A DNA stretch of 64,000 nucleotides from Fervidobacterium changbaicum. GTDB lineage: Bacteria; Thermotogota; Thermotogae; Thermotogales; Fervidobacteriaceae. The notes beneath the pieces were generated by a model. It worked only from the letters and a program-made list of their open reading frames with translations, was not told the DNA's origin and made no database searches. The stretch covers positions 558,001 to 622,000 of the forward strand of contig NZ_CP026721.1 in the NCBI RefSeq assembly GCF_004117075.1, given 5' to 3'. Positions 41,502 through 50,707 of this stretch are shown here, one piece after another (positions within the stretch are counted from its first letter, which is position 1; the number at the start of each line of letters is the position of its first letter). The translations under genes were made by a program, and so were the position numbers.

Positions 41502-43109
41502 TCATCCTTTCTCCGCTATCCAGACTTTCAAAACCGTGGCCACATCTTCAGGTGTTGTCTCAGCAACTTGTTGTAAGTAGGCCTTGAGTTGTTCCAAAAG
41601 TGCTTCTTCCTCTGCACCTGCTGGTATTTCCTCTTCCGTAATTGCTTCCAAAGTTCGTTGTGCTTCTTCCTGAAGTGCCCTGTACCTTTGTTCCATCAAT
41701 TTTCTTGCCTTTACTTTCTTGAGTTGTATCAGCCCAAGGTAGGTTGCAAAGAATATAAGAACAGACGCTAACAATATAAGAATAAGTCGAGTTCTCAGTT
41801 TCTGCAATTCTGTGGTGGTTTGAATTTGCTTGTAGAATTCCTCTTGAATTTCCCTGCTGAACGGTAAGAACGCAACTGCATATGTCACAGAACCTTCCGG
41901 TGTATTCGCATCTATGCTCTTTTGAATGATCGAGCTAATGAGCTTCTCAACTTGGTCTTTTGAAGCTTTCTCGAGGACGGTAGATGAGGAATCAATAATC
42001 ACAGAAAGCGTAATATTTTCTATCTCTCCTTCCGAATTTTTCACAATATTTTCAACTATCTGGTTGAGTTCGTAGTTAATTATTTCATGGCTCTTTTGAT
42101 AAGAAGTTTGACCTGAAGAAGAAGTTGTTTCATAGGTTGTTGGGGGGATATTCGATTCAGTTCCAACAGGTCCACCTGTTGTCGGCTGGTTCGTTGAGAA
42201 TTCCTGCTCGGTTTCTTTACTTCTCACAAGTCCCTCTTTCTTGTTCGGTGCGGTATACGTAGTTATTTGTTTTTCTATCTTCTCCCAGTTCAACCTAATA
42301 TCGGGAATAACCTCAACACGTCCTGGTCCAAAGACATTCTCCAGAGGGATTTTTATCTTTTGCTTGTAATAATTCTCTAAATTCACCTTCAACTCCATCT
42401 TCGTTGAGGCAAGCGCAGTAGAAGTATCCAAATTAACCAAACTCGTCAAATCTTGCCCTCTTTGGTCGATTACCTTGATATTCTCCGGTTTAATTCCCTC
42501 GACGGCTCCTTGAACCAGCGAAACAATTCCCCTTACTTGTTCTTTCGTCAAAGAGTAACCTGGCTTCATCACAACCATGACCGAAGCTCTTGGTTCGGAC
42601 ATCTCGCCACGGACGTAGTAAGTATACTTTGGTAAAGTCAGAACCACCCTTGCGCTGTCAACACCTTGAATTGTAGAAATCGTTCTTTCTAGTTCACCTT
42701 GAAGTGCAATTTGGTACCTGACCTGCTTATCAAAACTCGTTGCGCCAAGACTCGTCTGGTCTAAAATCTCAAACCCACGCGTCGTACCAGAAAGTACCCC
42801 GGCAGATGCAAGACGCATACGTACTTCGTAGACATTGTAATTTGAAGGTATCAATATCCTGTTGCCTGCTTCTACTTTATACGGAATTCCCAAAGATTCA
42901 AGTTGTTGCAGAACAGGTCCTGCATCTTCCTCGCTCTTAGCTGTAAGCAGTAGCACATACTTGGGAGCATTAATAATAGTAAGAAAAATTATGGCCATTA
43001 TAACCGAAACGGCCACGATACCAATTATCAACTTTTGAGATTTTGGCAGTTCCTTCCACTTCTGAGGTAGCTTTGTAAACCAGTCCAAGAATTTCCTAAA
43101 CCAATCCAT
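41502..43109 (-). CDS. fliF: Flagellar MS-ring protein FliF
   Basis: 535 residues. First transmembrane segment about 28-47 (LIIGIVAVSVIMAIIFLTII), ring-building motifs (RMRLASAGVLSGTTRGFEILDQTSLGATSFDKQVRYQIALQGELERTI region in order), a low-complexity TTGGPVGTESN linker, and second transmembrane segment about 440-460 (LILILLASVLIFFATYLGLI) before the FliG-binding tail. First gene of its operon. Confidence 0.96.
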   Translation of the reverse strand: MDWFRKFLDWFTKLPQKWKELPKSQKLIIGIVAVSVIMAIIFLTIINAPKYVLLLTAKSEEDAGPVLQQLESLGIPYKVEAGNRILIPSNYNVYEVRMRLASAGVLSGTTRGFEILDQTSLGATSFDKQVRYQIALQGELERTISTIQGVDSARVVLTLPKYTYYVRGEMSEPRASVMVVMKPGYSLTKEQVRGIVSLVQGAVEGIKPENIKVIDQRGQDLTSLVNLDTSTALASTKMELKVNLENYYKQKIKIPLENVFGPGRVEVIPDIRLNWEKIEKQITTYTAPNKKEGLVRSKETEQEFSTNQPTTGGPVGTESNIPPTTYETTSSSGQTSYQKSHEIINYELNQIVENIVKNSEGEIENITLSVIIDSSSTVLEKASKDQVEKLISSIIQKSIDANTPEGSVTYAVAFLPFSREIQEEFYKQIQTTTELQKLRTRLILILLASVLIFFATYLGLIQLKKVKARKLMEQRYRALQEEAQRTLEAITEEEIPAGAEEEALLEQLKAYLQQVAETTPEDVATVLKVWIAEKG

Positions 43110-43129
43110 AGACTCACCACCAAAAGATA

Positions 43130-43138
43130 ATTATACCA
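43130..43138 (-). promoter_or_regulatory. Extended -10 promoter for fliF
   Basis: On the minus strand, TGG directly precedes TATAAT (43135-43130), an extended -10 element about 20 bp before the fliF start codon. No strong -35 is seen. That distance leaves a very short leader of about 14 nt, which still carries the GGTGGTGAG ribosome site. Confidence 0.55.
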
Positions 43139-43179
43139 CACAATCGACGAAAATTTACACTAAAGTAAAGATTTTTGTA

Positions 43180-43207
43180 TTAACAAAACGGAAAAAGGTA
43201 CTATAAT
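43180..43207 (+). promoter_or_regulatory. Promoter for the yceD-rpmF-plsX-glmS operon
   Basis: TTAACA (43180-43185), 16-bp spacer, TATAAT (43202-43207), 29 bp before the first start codon. Confidence 0.65.
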
Positions 43208-43236
43208 TATAGTACCAAAGTTTTGAGGTGATTGCA

Positions 43237-43779
43237 ATGTGGAAAGTTAATTTGAAAGATCTGATAAAAGAACGCAGAAGAGTGATAGAAGGTATATACG
43301 CTCCAGAGTTCGTGGAGCTCCACACGGGGACATACAAAGTTCTACACGGTGGTTTCAAAGTGAAAATGGTCCTTACCTACGCCGATAACAAAGTACTGCT
43401 TGGTGGTTACGCTCGTGGTTATGTTGAGCGACCATGCGACCGATGTTTAAAACTTTCAGAAATGTACATTGACGGAATTATAGAAGCAGTGTATACTTTT
43501 GAGAAGAAACCTCTCCAAAAGAACGAGGAACTTAAAGATCTATCTAACGAAATCTTACTGGTTGGTGATATAATAGACCTTGAGGAACGAATCGTTGAAG
43601 GTATTGTCAGTAGTGCACCTGACGTTTTCGTTTGCAGTCCAGATTGTAAAGGTCTTTGTCCATATTGTGGTGCAGATTTGAATGAGGAACCGGAACATAA
43701 ATGCAAAGCTTCTGAAGAAAAAAACATCGATCCAAGGTTTGAAATATTACTGAAAATAAAGCATACACAGGAGGGATAA
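43237..43779 (+). CDS. yceD: DUF177 (YceD) family protein
   Basis: 180 residues. ERPCDRCLK (first Cys pair) and CSPDCKGLCPYCGADLNE (second cluster) suggest a zinc site; both are hallmarks of DUF177. The gene lies directly before rpmF, the conserved order in many bacteria, and has been linked to 23S rRNA accumulation. ATG at 43237 follows GAGGTG. Confidence 0.92.
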   Translation: MWKVNLKDLIKERRRVIEGIYAPEFVELHTGTYKVLHGGFKVKMVLTYADNKVLLGGYARGYVERPCDRCLKLSEMYIDGIIEAVYTFEKKPLQKNEELKDLSNEILLVGDIIDLEERIVEGIVSSAPDVFVCSPDCKGLCPYCGADLNEEPEHKCKASEEKNIDPRFEILLKIKHTQEG

Positions 43780-43781
43780 GT

Positions 43782-43964
43782 ATGGCAGTACCAAAGCAGA
43801 AGCGTTCAAGAAGCAGAACACATCACAAAAGAGCCAAGATTTACAGAGCTTTCAGCGTTGCAGTAACAACATGCCCAAACTGTGGAGCACCAAAACAACC
43901 ACACAGAGTCTGTTTGAATTGCGGTTACTACGGAAAGAAGCAGGTGTTTGAGGTAGCGAAATGA
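43782..43964 (+). CDS. rpmF: 50S ribosomal protein L32
   Basis: 60 residues, full length. AVPKQKRSRSRTHHKRA N-terminus and a CPNC...CLNC zinc ribbon, the zinc-binding form of L32. GGAGGG precedes the ATG. The stop overlaps the plsX start (ATGA). Confidence 0.98.
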   Translation: MAVPKQKRSRSRTHHKRAKIYRAFSVAVTTCPNCGAPKQPHRVCLNCGYYGKKQVFEVAK

Positions 43965-44962
43965 TTCGCGTAGCCTTGGATGTAATGGGTGGAGACAAAG
44001 CGCCGGAAGAAATAAAAGCCGGCGCTTTAATGTTTGCCGAAGAACTGAAAAAAGCTAAGAAAAACATCCATCTAATACTGATCGGTACAGAAAGCGCTTT
44101 ATCCGATCTGAGAAATCACAGACTTTCAGACTACTTTACGCTGGAAATCGTAAGAGACTACCTCCCTATGGATATAAAGCCCACCGAAGCGCTTCGTAGA
44201 AAAGAAAGTTCCATGTACATTGGTGCTCAACTGCTCAAAGAACATAAAGTAGATGCATTTGTAAGTGCCGGTAATACAGGAGCACTACTTGCTTACGCAA
44301 CACTTGTCGTTGGCAGATTGAGCGGAATAGACCGCCCGGCTTTGGCAGTTCCCATCCCATCTCTCAATGGCTTTACAGTTTTGATAGACGGCGGGGCGAA
44401 TGCGGAAGTTCGTCCAGATTACTTAGTGCAGTTTGCTGCAATGGGTGTAGAATACGCAAGGACACTTGGAAAAAGTTCTCCCAAGGTTGGACTACTGAAC
44501 GTTGGAACTGAAGAGAACAAAGGTACCGATATGCATAAATTAGCCTATCAGATGTTAAGAGAAAAACTCGGTCCCGCATTCCACGGAAACGTTGAAGGGA
44601 ATGATATAAACCTTGGGACTGTTGATGTTGTTGTTACGGATGGATTCACTGGGAACGTTGCGCTGAAAACAATGGAAGGTGTGGCAAAGCTTATCTCTCA
44701 CACAATAAAATCGGAAGCAAAGAAAGGCATTGATGGTTTGATTGGTGCTTTACTTTTTTCCCGAGTTTTGAAAAAACTAAAGCAAAAGTTGGATCCAAGA
44801 ACCTACGGGGGAACATTTTTCTTGGGAGTAGATGGAATAGTAGTTAAGGCTCACGGGAATTCCGATAGAGTGGCTATAAAAAATGCACTGAAAGTTGCGG
44901 TGCAAGGTGTAGAAAAAGATTTAATTAAGAATTTGGAAGCTCAATTAGAGAGGTGGAAGTAA
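43961..44962 (+). CDS. plsX: Phosphate acyltransferase PlsX
   Basis: 333 residues. RVALDVMGGDKAPEEI, VSAGNTGALL, RPALAVPIPS, LIDGGANAEVRP, DVVVTDGFTGNVALKTMEG and YGGTFFLGVDGIVVKAHG are PlsX landmarks. It makes acyl-phosphate from acyl-ACP for phospholipid synthesis. It overlaps rpmF by 4 nt, a classic arrangement. Confidence 0.97.
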   Translation: MIRVALDVMGGDKAPEEIKAGALMFAEELKKAKKNIHLILIGTESALSDLRNHRLSDYFTLEIVRDYLPMDIKPTEALRRKESSMYIGAQLLKEHKVDAFVSAGNTGALLAYATLVVGRLSGIDRPALAVPIPSLNGFTVLIDGGANAEVRPDYLVQFAAMGVEYARTLGKSSPKVGLLNVGTEENKGTDMHKLAYQMLREKLGPAFHGNVEGNDINLGTVDVVVTDGFTGNVALKTMEGVAKLISHTIKSEAKKGIDGLIGALLFSRVLKKLKQKLDPRTYGGTFFLGVDGIVVKAHGNSDRVAIKNALKVAVQGVEKDLIKNLEAQLERWK

Positions 44963-44966
44963 TCCC

Positions 44967-46778
44967 ATGTGTGGAATCGTTGGAATTATCGGCCACGAAT
45001 TCAAAGTTTCTGAACTCATCGAAGGACTGAAAAAATTAGAATACAGAGGTTACGATTCAGCAGGTATAGCAGCAACAAACGGTAACCAAATGATAGTGAC
45101 AAAAAGTGTTGGTCGAGTTGATGCTTTAAAAACCGTTATCGAAGAGGAGAAAGTAGTAAAAAGTGGTATAGCGCATACAAGATGGGCAACTCACGGAGCG
45201 CCAAACGATACAAACGCACATCCGCACACAGACTGTAGTGGAAAAATCGCCGTCGTGCATAACGGCATTATCGAAAACTACCAGGAACTCAAAACAGAAC
45301 TCATCAAAAAAGGTCACAAATTCAGATCCGAAACTGACACAGAAGTAATAGGTCACTTAGTGGAAGAACATTTCAAAGGTGATTTATTCCAAGCTGTGCT
45401 TGATACCTTGAAAATACTTAAAGGTGCATTCGCAATCGCTGTTATTCATTCAGATATGCCCAACATCATGGTTGGTGCAAGAAAAGGTAGTCCTTTAGTA
45501 GTGGGATGTAACGATAAATACTGTGTATTGGCATCGGACGTCACACCAATAATCAAATACACACGCGACGTCATATTCCTCGAAGACGGAGATGTGGTCT
45601 ACATCGAAGGAAATAAACTAAAAATCACGGACTTTTCCGGGAACACAGTTATCAGAAAGCACACGCACATCACTTGGGACGAATCAGCAGCGGAAAAAGG
45701 CGGATTCAAGCACTTCATGTTGAAAGAAATTAACGAAATTCCAGAAGCAATAGAAAGCGCTCTCGTTGGAAGAGTAGAATCAGACTACACTCCTTCCTTA
45801 CACGAACTTGACGAGTTCAATTTAGAAAAGGTAAAGAGAATACTTCTGGTTGCGTGTGGAACGAGTTACCACGCCGGACTTGTCTTTAAGTACTTTGCTG
45901 AAAAATACTTGGATGTTGATGTTTTAATAGACGTAGCTTCAGAATTCAGATACAGACCTATTAGGCTTACCGAAGACACGATAACAATTGCCATATCCCA
46001 ATCTGGAGAAACTGCAGACACCCTTGAAAGCATTAGGGCCGTTAAAAAGGCTGGTGGAAAGGTCATAGCCATTTCCAACGTAGTCGGTTCAACAATCACG
46101 AGAGAGAGTGACGTAACACTCTACATGAACGCAGGTCCTGAAATTGGTGTTGCCGCATCAAAGACATACGTGAATCAGCTCATAGTACTTTATCTCATAG
46201 GGCTCTACATGATAAAAAAACGCGGCTTGTGGCGGCAGGAACATGGCGAGATAGTCAAACAAATTGTTGAATCGCCGAAAACACTTAAAGGAATAATATC
46301 CAATAAAGGCATAGAGACTGTAGCAGACAATTACAAAAACTATCATCACTTCATGTACATAGGCAGAGGCATAAACACCGCAACAGCGCTCGAAGGAGCT
46401 CTTAAATTGAAAGAAATCAGTTACATAAACGCCGTTGGTTACCCCGCCGGTGAGTTAAAACATGGCCCAATCGCACTTTTGGATCCCAAGTTCCCCGTTT
46501 TCGCAGTGGCACCGAAAGATAGCCTGTATGAAAAAATGAGAAGCAACATAGAAGAAACTCGCGCAAGAAACGCAAGAATAGTGGCAGTTGCTACCCAAGG
46601 TGACGAAGAGATAAAGAAGATAGCACACGATGTTATCTACGTACCAGAAGCACACGAAGACCTTTATCCTTTGATTTTTGCTCCTGTCATTCAACTCTTT
46701 GCTTACTACATCGCCGACAAACGCGGATACGACCCAGACAAGCCGAGAAACCTTGCCAAGAGTGTGACTGTGGAGTAG
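44967..46778 (+). CDS. glmS: Glutamine-fructose-6-phosphate aminotransferase GlmS
   Basis: 603 residues. The N-terminal glutamine amidotransferase domain begins MCGIVGIIG with catalytic Cys2; the C-terminal half has two SIS domains (ACGTSYHAG, AISQSGETADTL, GRGINTATALEGALKLKEISYI) and the terminal KSVTVE. It makes glucosamine-6-phosphate for the cell wall, the reverse direction of the salvage deaminase at 18469. No glmS ribozyme is possible in the 4-nt gap before it. Confidence 0.98.
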   Translation: MCGIVGIIGHEFKVSELIEGLKKLEYRGYDSAGIAATNGNQMIVTKSVGRVDALKTVIEEEKVVKSGIAHTRWATHGAPNDTNAHPHTDCSGKIAVVHNGIIENYQELKTELIKKGHKFRSETDTEVIGHLVEEHFKGDLFQAVLDTLKILKGAFAIAVIHSDMPNIMVGARKGSPLVVGCNDKYCVLASDVTPIIKYTRDVIFLEDGDVVYIEGNKLKITDFSGNTVIRKHTHITWDESAAEKGGFKHFMLKEINEIPEAIESALVGRVESDYTPSLHELDEFNLEKVKRILLVACGTSYHAGLVFKYFAEKYLDVDVLIDVASEFRYRPIRLTEDTITIAISQSGETADTLESIRAVKKAGGKVIAISNVVGSTITRESDVTLYMNAGPEIGVAASKTYVNQLIVLYLIGLYMIKKRGLWRQEHGEIVKQIVESPKTLKGIISNKGIETVADNYKNYHHFMYIGRGINTATALEGALKLKEISYINAVGYPAGELKHGPIALLDPKFPVFAVAPKDSLYEKMRSNIEETRARNARIVAVATQGDEEIKKIAHDVIYVPEAHEDLYPLIFAPVIQLFAYYIADKRGYDPDKPRNLAKSVTVE

Positions 46779-46813
46779 AATTCTACACTGAAACGAATTA
46801 ACTAAAAGATAGT

Positions 46814-46852
46814 AAAAAGGGATAAGACGGCTAAAGCCTCTTATCCCTTTTT
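46814..46852 (+). terminator. Intrinsic terminator after glmS
   Basis: AAAAAGGGATAAGA pairs with TCTTATCCCTTTTT around an inner GGC/GCC stem (46829-46831 and 46836-46838). It ends the core operon before the accessory block. Confidence 0.9.
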
Positions 46853-46950
46853 GTTTTCAAGGTGCAAGGTACGTAGGTTGGAAAGAAAAAGAGCTACAAC
46901 GACTTCTGACAAAAAATCTAAGGATCTTTAACGAATTTATTATGCTGATA

Positions 46951-46959
46951 TGTTATAAT
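46951..46959 (+). promoter_or_regulatory. Extended -10 promoter of the DUF499-helicase block
   Basis: TGT followed by TATAAT (46954-46959), 39 bp before the first start codon, with no good -35. TATAA-TTTG-TTATA (46954-46967) is a small inverted repeat that overlaps the -10 and could be an operator. Confidence 0.5.
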
Positions 46960-46998
46960 TTGTTATAGAAAACCACACGAAAGGTGGTGGGTGGGACG

Positions 46999-49900
46999 AT
47001 GAGAACTCTTTACGAACTTTGCGTACCGCGTGAGAGCGTCTTTGACGAAACTAAGCGAGACGACGTTTTGGATTTAAGTGACTTAATCGAAAACAGAATA
47101 GACCCCTACCGATTCTTCGAAGAAACTTACATAACGGATGGTATGAGGGTATTATTCGACACAGCATTTAAACGCTTCCACAGACAGACCGCGGCTGGTG
47201 TCATCAAACTGAGGCAGAGCATGGGTGGTGGTAAGACCCACAACATGATCGCTCTCGGTCTTTTAGCAAGATATCCTGATCTTAGAGAAAAAGTCCTGGG
47301 AGACAAATTCAAAGACAGCCCGCTTGGTAGGATAAAAGTTGTCGCTTTTACCGGTAGAGAAAGCGATGCTCCGTACGGCATTTGGGGTGCGATCGCTGAA
47401 CAACTTGGAAAACGTGAGATGTTTAAAGATTACTACTCACCCTTACAGGCACCAGGTCAGAGTGCCTGGGTGAACCTCTTAAGAGGCGAGCCTCTTCTGA
47501 TTCTTCTTGACGAACTGCCACCGTACTTGGAGAATGCCAAAGCAAAACTAATCGGTGAGTCGAATTTAGCAGTCGTCACCACCACGGCACTGGCAAACCT
47601 TTTCAATGCCTTGAACAAGGAAGAGCTTTCCAATGTGTGTCTTGTTATTTCAGACCTGCGAGCCGTCTATGAAAGCGGAAGTGAACTTTTACAATCCTCA
47701 TTCAGAGAACTTGAAAACGAAGTTAACCGATTAGCCATAGAAATCGAGCCGGTTAGTTTGTCTACGGATGAAATCTATCACATCCTCAGAAAAAGACTTT
47801 TCAAACAACTACCTTCTGAAGAAGAAATAAACGAAGTAGCACTTGCTTACAAAAAGGCAGTGATAGAAGCAAAACAGATGGGTTATACCAACCTCGCGCC
47901 TGATCAAATCTACAATTGGATTAAAGAATCCTATCCCTTCCATCCCTCACTAAGAGACCTGTACGCAAGGTTCAAGGAAAACCCAGGATTCCAGCAAACA
48001 AGAGGCTTGCTAAGACTCATGCGTATAGTTGTCTCACAACTCTACAAGGGCGACAACCCAAAAGCCAAGTACAAATACCTTATACACCCTTACGATTTTG
48101 ATTTGAACGACCACGAAATGCTAACCGCAATAACTCAGATTAAGCCCTCACTTGCCAATGCTATCGCCCACGACATCGCTTCAAACGGACACGCAATCGC
48201 TGAGGAAATAGATTCGACCATAGGAGAGACTCATATGCAAGACCTTGCCAAGCTAATTCTTGTCTCTTCCTTGGCAGACGTTCCGAATGCTCTTCTCGGC
48301 CTTTCGATTCAGGAAACGGTAGGATACCTTTGTGAGCCAGGTAAGGATATTACCCGTGTAAAGAAGGCTTTGGACGAGTTCGTCATGCGGGCTTGGTACC
48401 TTCACACAGACAGGGACGGCAAATTGTACTTCAAAAATACAAGGAACCTAATTGCTGAGCTTAATTCTCTGGTCGAGTCCTATGATAACGAAAGCGCAAA
48501 GAAAGAGCTTAGAAACTTCCTTGAGAAAATATTTGAGCCCAAAATCGGAGATTGCTACCAGAGAGTATTGGTTTTCCCAGCGGTTGATGAGATTAGACTA
48601 TCCGAAGATAAGGTCACATTGGTAATCTTTGAACCGTATATAGGTGGAACCGGCTTACATCCTGACTTGAAAGAATTTTACGATAACGAGAGGTACAAAA
48701 ATAGAGTCATGTTCCTATCAGGTTCCAGAAGCACTATGGAGAAACTTCTGCGAGCCGCCAAGGAACACAGAGCAATTAACGAGATAATCAGCAGAATGGA
48801 GAACGAAGAAAAAGTTCCCGCAAGTGACCCACAGTACCAAAGGGCTCTTGAAAAAAGGGACAGAATAGTCTTAGAGCTTCTGCAAGCAGCGAGAGAAACA
48901 TTTACGCAAATCTATTATCCAACAAAAGAAGGCTTGATCAAGGCTGACTTCCTCATGGAATTCAGGAGCAATGAATACAACGGAGAGAAGCAGATAAGAG
49001 ACCTTCTCGAAAAGCGTCAGAAATTCACTTACGACACCACAAGTGATATCTTTAGAAAGAAATGTGAAGACCGCTTGTTTACACAAAAAGAAATGCGATG
49101 GAGCGACGTAAAAGAAAGGGCAGCTACGAACCCCGCATGGCAGTGGCACCATCCCTCCGCACTTGACAAACTGAAAGATGAAATGCTCAGAAAAGGCATA
49201 TGGCGTGAACACGGTGGTTACATCGAAAAAGGACCGTTCCCAAAGGAGAAGACCAGTGTCCAAATCAGAGAACTTCGCAGAGATGAGCAAACGGGCGAAG
49301 TAATTCTTAAAATCATCCCACTTCACGGAGATAAGGTCTATTACGAAGTGGGTTCTGTGGCTACCACGGCTTCAAATCTCGTGGAGAACCTGAATGAGTT
49401 CAGAACAAAAGAAGTGAAACTTTCCTTCTTGTGTGTTGACAGCACTGGCGAGCATGAAACAGGTGAACCAGTTCTATGGATCAACAAATTAGAACTGAAG
49501 TATCGAACCTACAACAAAGGTTCAGACGAGATTATTGAGTTAAAAGCTGTACCTCCAGCAACCATAAAGTACACAACCGACGGCTCCAATCCAAAGGAAA
49601 ATGGTGGGATATACGAAGGTGAGTTTATCGTTCCTCAGAACTGCACATACGTGCTTGCCGTTGCAGAAAAAGAAGGAGTTTATTCAGACGTTCTTCAAAT
49701 TAAGATAGATAGGGAACGGGGAGTAAAGGTAGATGCCTCAAAGCCTCTTACCCTGAAAAGGCGTATCAAGACAAGCGATACTCGAGAAACGTATGAAGAA
49801 ATCGGATTATTGAAGAAGTGCAACGCAAAGATTAGTGATGCCTCAGTTCTCTTCTTCACGAAAGAAGACTCATCGGATAGAAGGCGCTATGTTGAGGTAA

Positions 49901-50103
49901 CTCTGGACTTGGAAGTGGATATTGACAAGCTTGAAAGGAGCATAGAAAGCATAAGAGAAAACTTTATGAACGATAAGGAAGTAACTATCATCTTCGAATC
50001 TAACAGTATTCACTTTGCAACGGGGCAAGACTTTTTGGATTGGGTCGCAGGAAAGAAACTTGAACTAAAAAACTTTAAACAGGGAGAGATTGTTCAACAA
50101 TGA
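46999..50103 (+). CDS. DUF499 family ATPase with C-terminal Ig/hexosaminidase-C-like module
   Basis: 1034 residues, predicted AAA+/P-loop ATPase of the DUF499 (COG1483) type. Walker A QSMGGGKT at 73-80; Walker B LLILLDEL at about 166-173. The region at about 849-900 (ATIKYTTDGSNPKENGG...YEGEFIVP...VLAVAEKEGVYSD) resembles the small beta-sandwich module found at the C-terminus of chitobiases, here in a cytoplasmic protein. DUF499 genes are recurrent neighbours of DUF1156 methylases in predicted defence loci. ATG at 46999 chosen behind GGTGGGTGG; first gene of a five-gene block. Confidence 0.88.
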   Translation: MRTLYELCVPRESVFDETKRDDVLDLSDLIENRIDPYRFFEETYITDGMRVLFDTAFKRFHRQTAAGVIKLRQSMGGGKTHNMIALGLLARYPDLREKVLGDKFKDSPLGRIKVVAFTGRESDAPYGIWGAIAEQLGKREMFKDYYSPLQAPGQSAWVNLLRGEPLLILLDELPPYLENAKAKLIGESNLAVVTTTALANLFNALNKEELSNVCLVISDLRAVYESGSELLQSSFRELENEVNRLAIEIEPVSLSTDEIYHILRKRLFKQLPSEEEINEVALAYKKAVIEAKQMGYTNLAPDQIYNWIKESYPFHPSLRDLYARFKENPGFQQTRGLLRLMRIVVSQLYKGDNPKAKYKYLIHPYDFDLNDHEMLTAITQIKPSLANAIAHDIASNGHAIAEEIDSTIGETHMQDLAKLILVSSLADVPNALLGLSIQETVGYLCEPGKDITRVKKALDEFVMRAWYLHTDRDGKLYFKNTRNLIAELNSLVESYDNESAKKELRNFLEKIFEPKIGDCYQRVLVFPAVDEIRLSEDKVTLVIFEPYIGGTGLHPDLKEFYDNERYKNRVMFLSGSRSTMEKLLRAAKEHRAINEIISRMENEEKVPASDPQYQRALEKRDRIVLELLQAARETFTQIYYPTKEGLIKADFLMEFRSNEYNGEKQIRDLLEKRQKFTYDTTSDIFRKKCEDRLFTQKEMRWSDVKERAATNPAWQWHHPSALDKLKDEMLRKGIWREHGGYIEKGPFPKEKTSVQIRELRRDEQTGEVILKIIPLHGDKVYYEVGSVATTASNLVENLNEFRTKEVKLSFLCVDSTGEHETGEPVLWINKLELKYRTYNKGSDEIIELKAVPPATIKYTTDGSNPKENGGIYEGEFIVPQNCTYVLAVAEKEGVYSDVLQIKIDRERGVKVDASKPLTLKRRIKTSDTRETYEEIGLLKKCNAKISDASVLFFTKEDSSDRRRYVEVTLDLEVDIDKLERSIESIRENFMNDKEVTIIFESNSIHFATGQDFLDWVAGKKLELKNFKQGEIVQQ

Positions 50104-50678
50104 GCAGGATGGCAGATAAAAAGAATGTTTACGGCTTTGGTTTCATCCCTGAGGAATCTCAACACCATTTCTTGGTAATCATTCCGCGTTCAACTAACGG
50201 AAAAGTTGTCATTTACGAACGTTTCAAATGGCAAGACGGTGTCGAAGAACAGACAATCGACCCAAGAGAAGACAAACCGAAGGTCGCACTCTCAAAGCAC
50301 AAGTGGAGACTTATAGAAGACACTTTAAAGAACGAATTCAACGCACGATTGAGGAAAGAAAAGCTCCCTGCTGGTAAATGGACCGTAGGCCAAGTCCCTG
50401 TCCATCGTCTCTTTGGCAAAGAAATGGTACTTTTAGCCTGGGCGATAGAAGACTGCGATCCTTCGGTGATACCAACGGCAATCAAAAACTGGCTTGGCCT
50501 TTCACCCGAGGAACGCTGGTGGCTTTTCACCATGACTAACGCTGCAACAGGAGGTCTTAACGACAAAAGAGGTTGGAGAAAAGCTATAAGGTACGCACTA
50601 ACCGAGAACCCTGTAGAAGAAACGAACAAACAGTTAGACATATTCGACCTATTAATTCAAAGAAAAATAGACGACTGA
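50100..50678 (+). CDS. DUF3780 family protein
   Basis: 192-residue soluble protein matching DUF3780 as I recall it: YGFGFIPEESQHHFLVIIP at the N-terminus and LAWAIEDCDPSVIPTAIKNWLGLSPEERWWLFTMTNAATG, then GWRKAIRYAL. Function unknown; the family is almost always described beside DUF499/DUF1156 genes. Its ATG overlaps the DUF499 stop (ATGA); ATG at 50109 is an alternative. Confidence 0.85.
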   Translation: MSRMADKKNVYGFGFIPEESQHHFLVIIPRSTNGKVVIYERFKWQDGVEEQTIDPREDKPKVALSKHKWRLIEDTLKNEFNARLRKEKLPAGKWTVGQVPVHRLFGKEMVLLAWAIEDCDPSVIPTAIKNWLGLSPEERWWLFTMTNAATGGLNDKRGWRKAIRYALTENPVEETNKQLDIFDLLIQRKIDD

Positions 50679-50707
50679 TTAATTCAGCAACTGAAGGGGT
50701 GGTAACG

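Noticed and set aside
44963-44966. glmS ribozyme upstream of glmS
   Set aside because: Only 4 nt separate plsX and glmS, so there is no room for the ribozyme.
50573-50707. Longer N-terminus for the DUF1156 methyltransferase
   Set aside because: It overlaps the DUF3780 gene and gives low-complexity sequence; TTG 50708 behind GGGGTGG starts just before the conserved domain.
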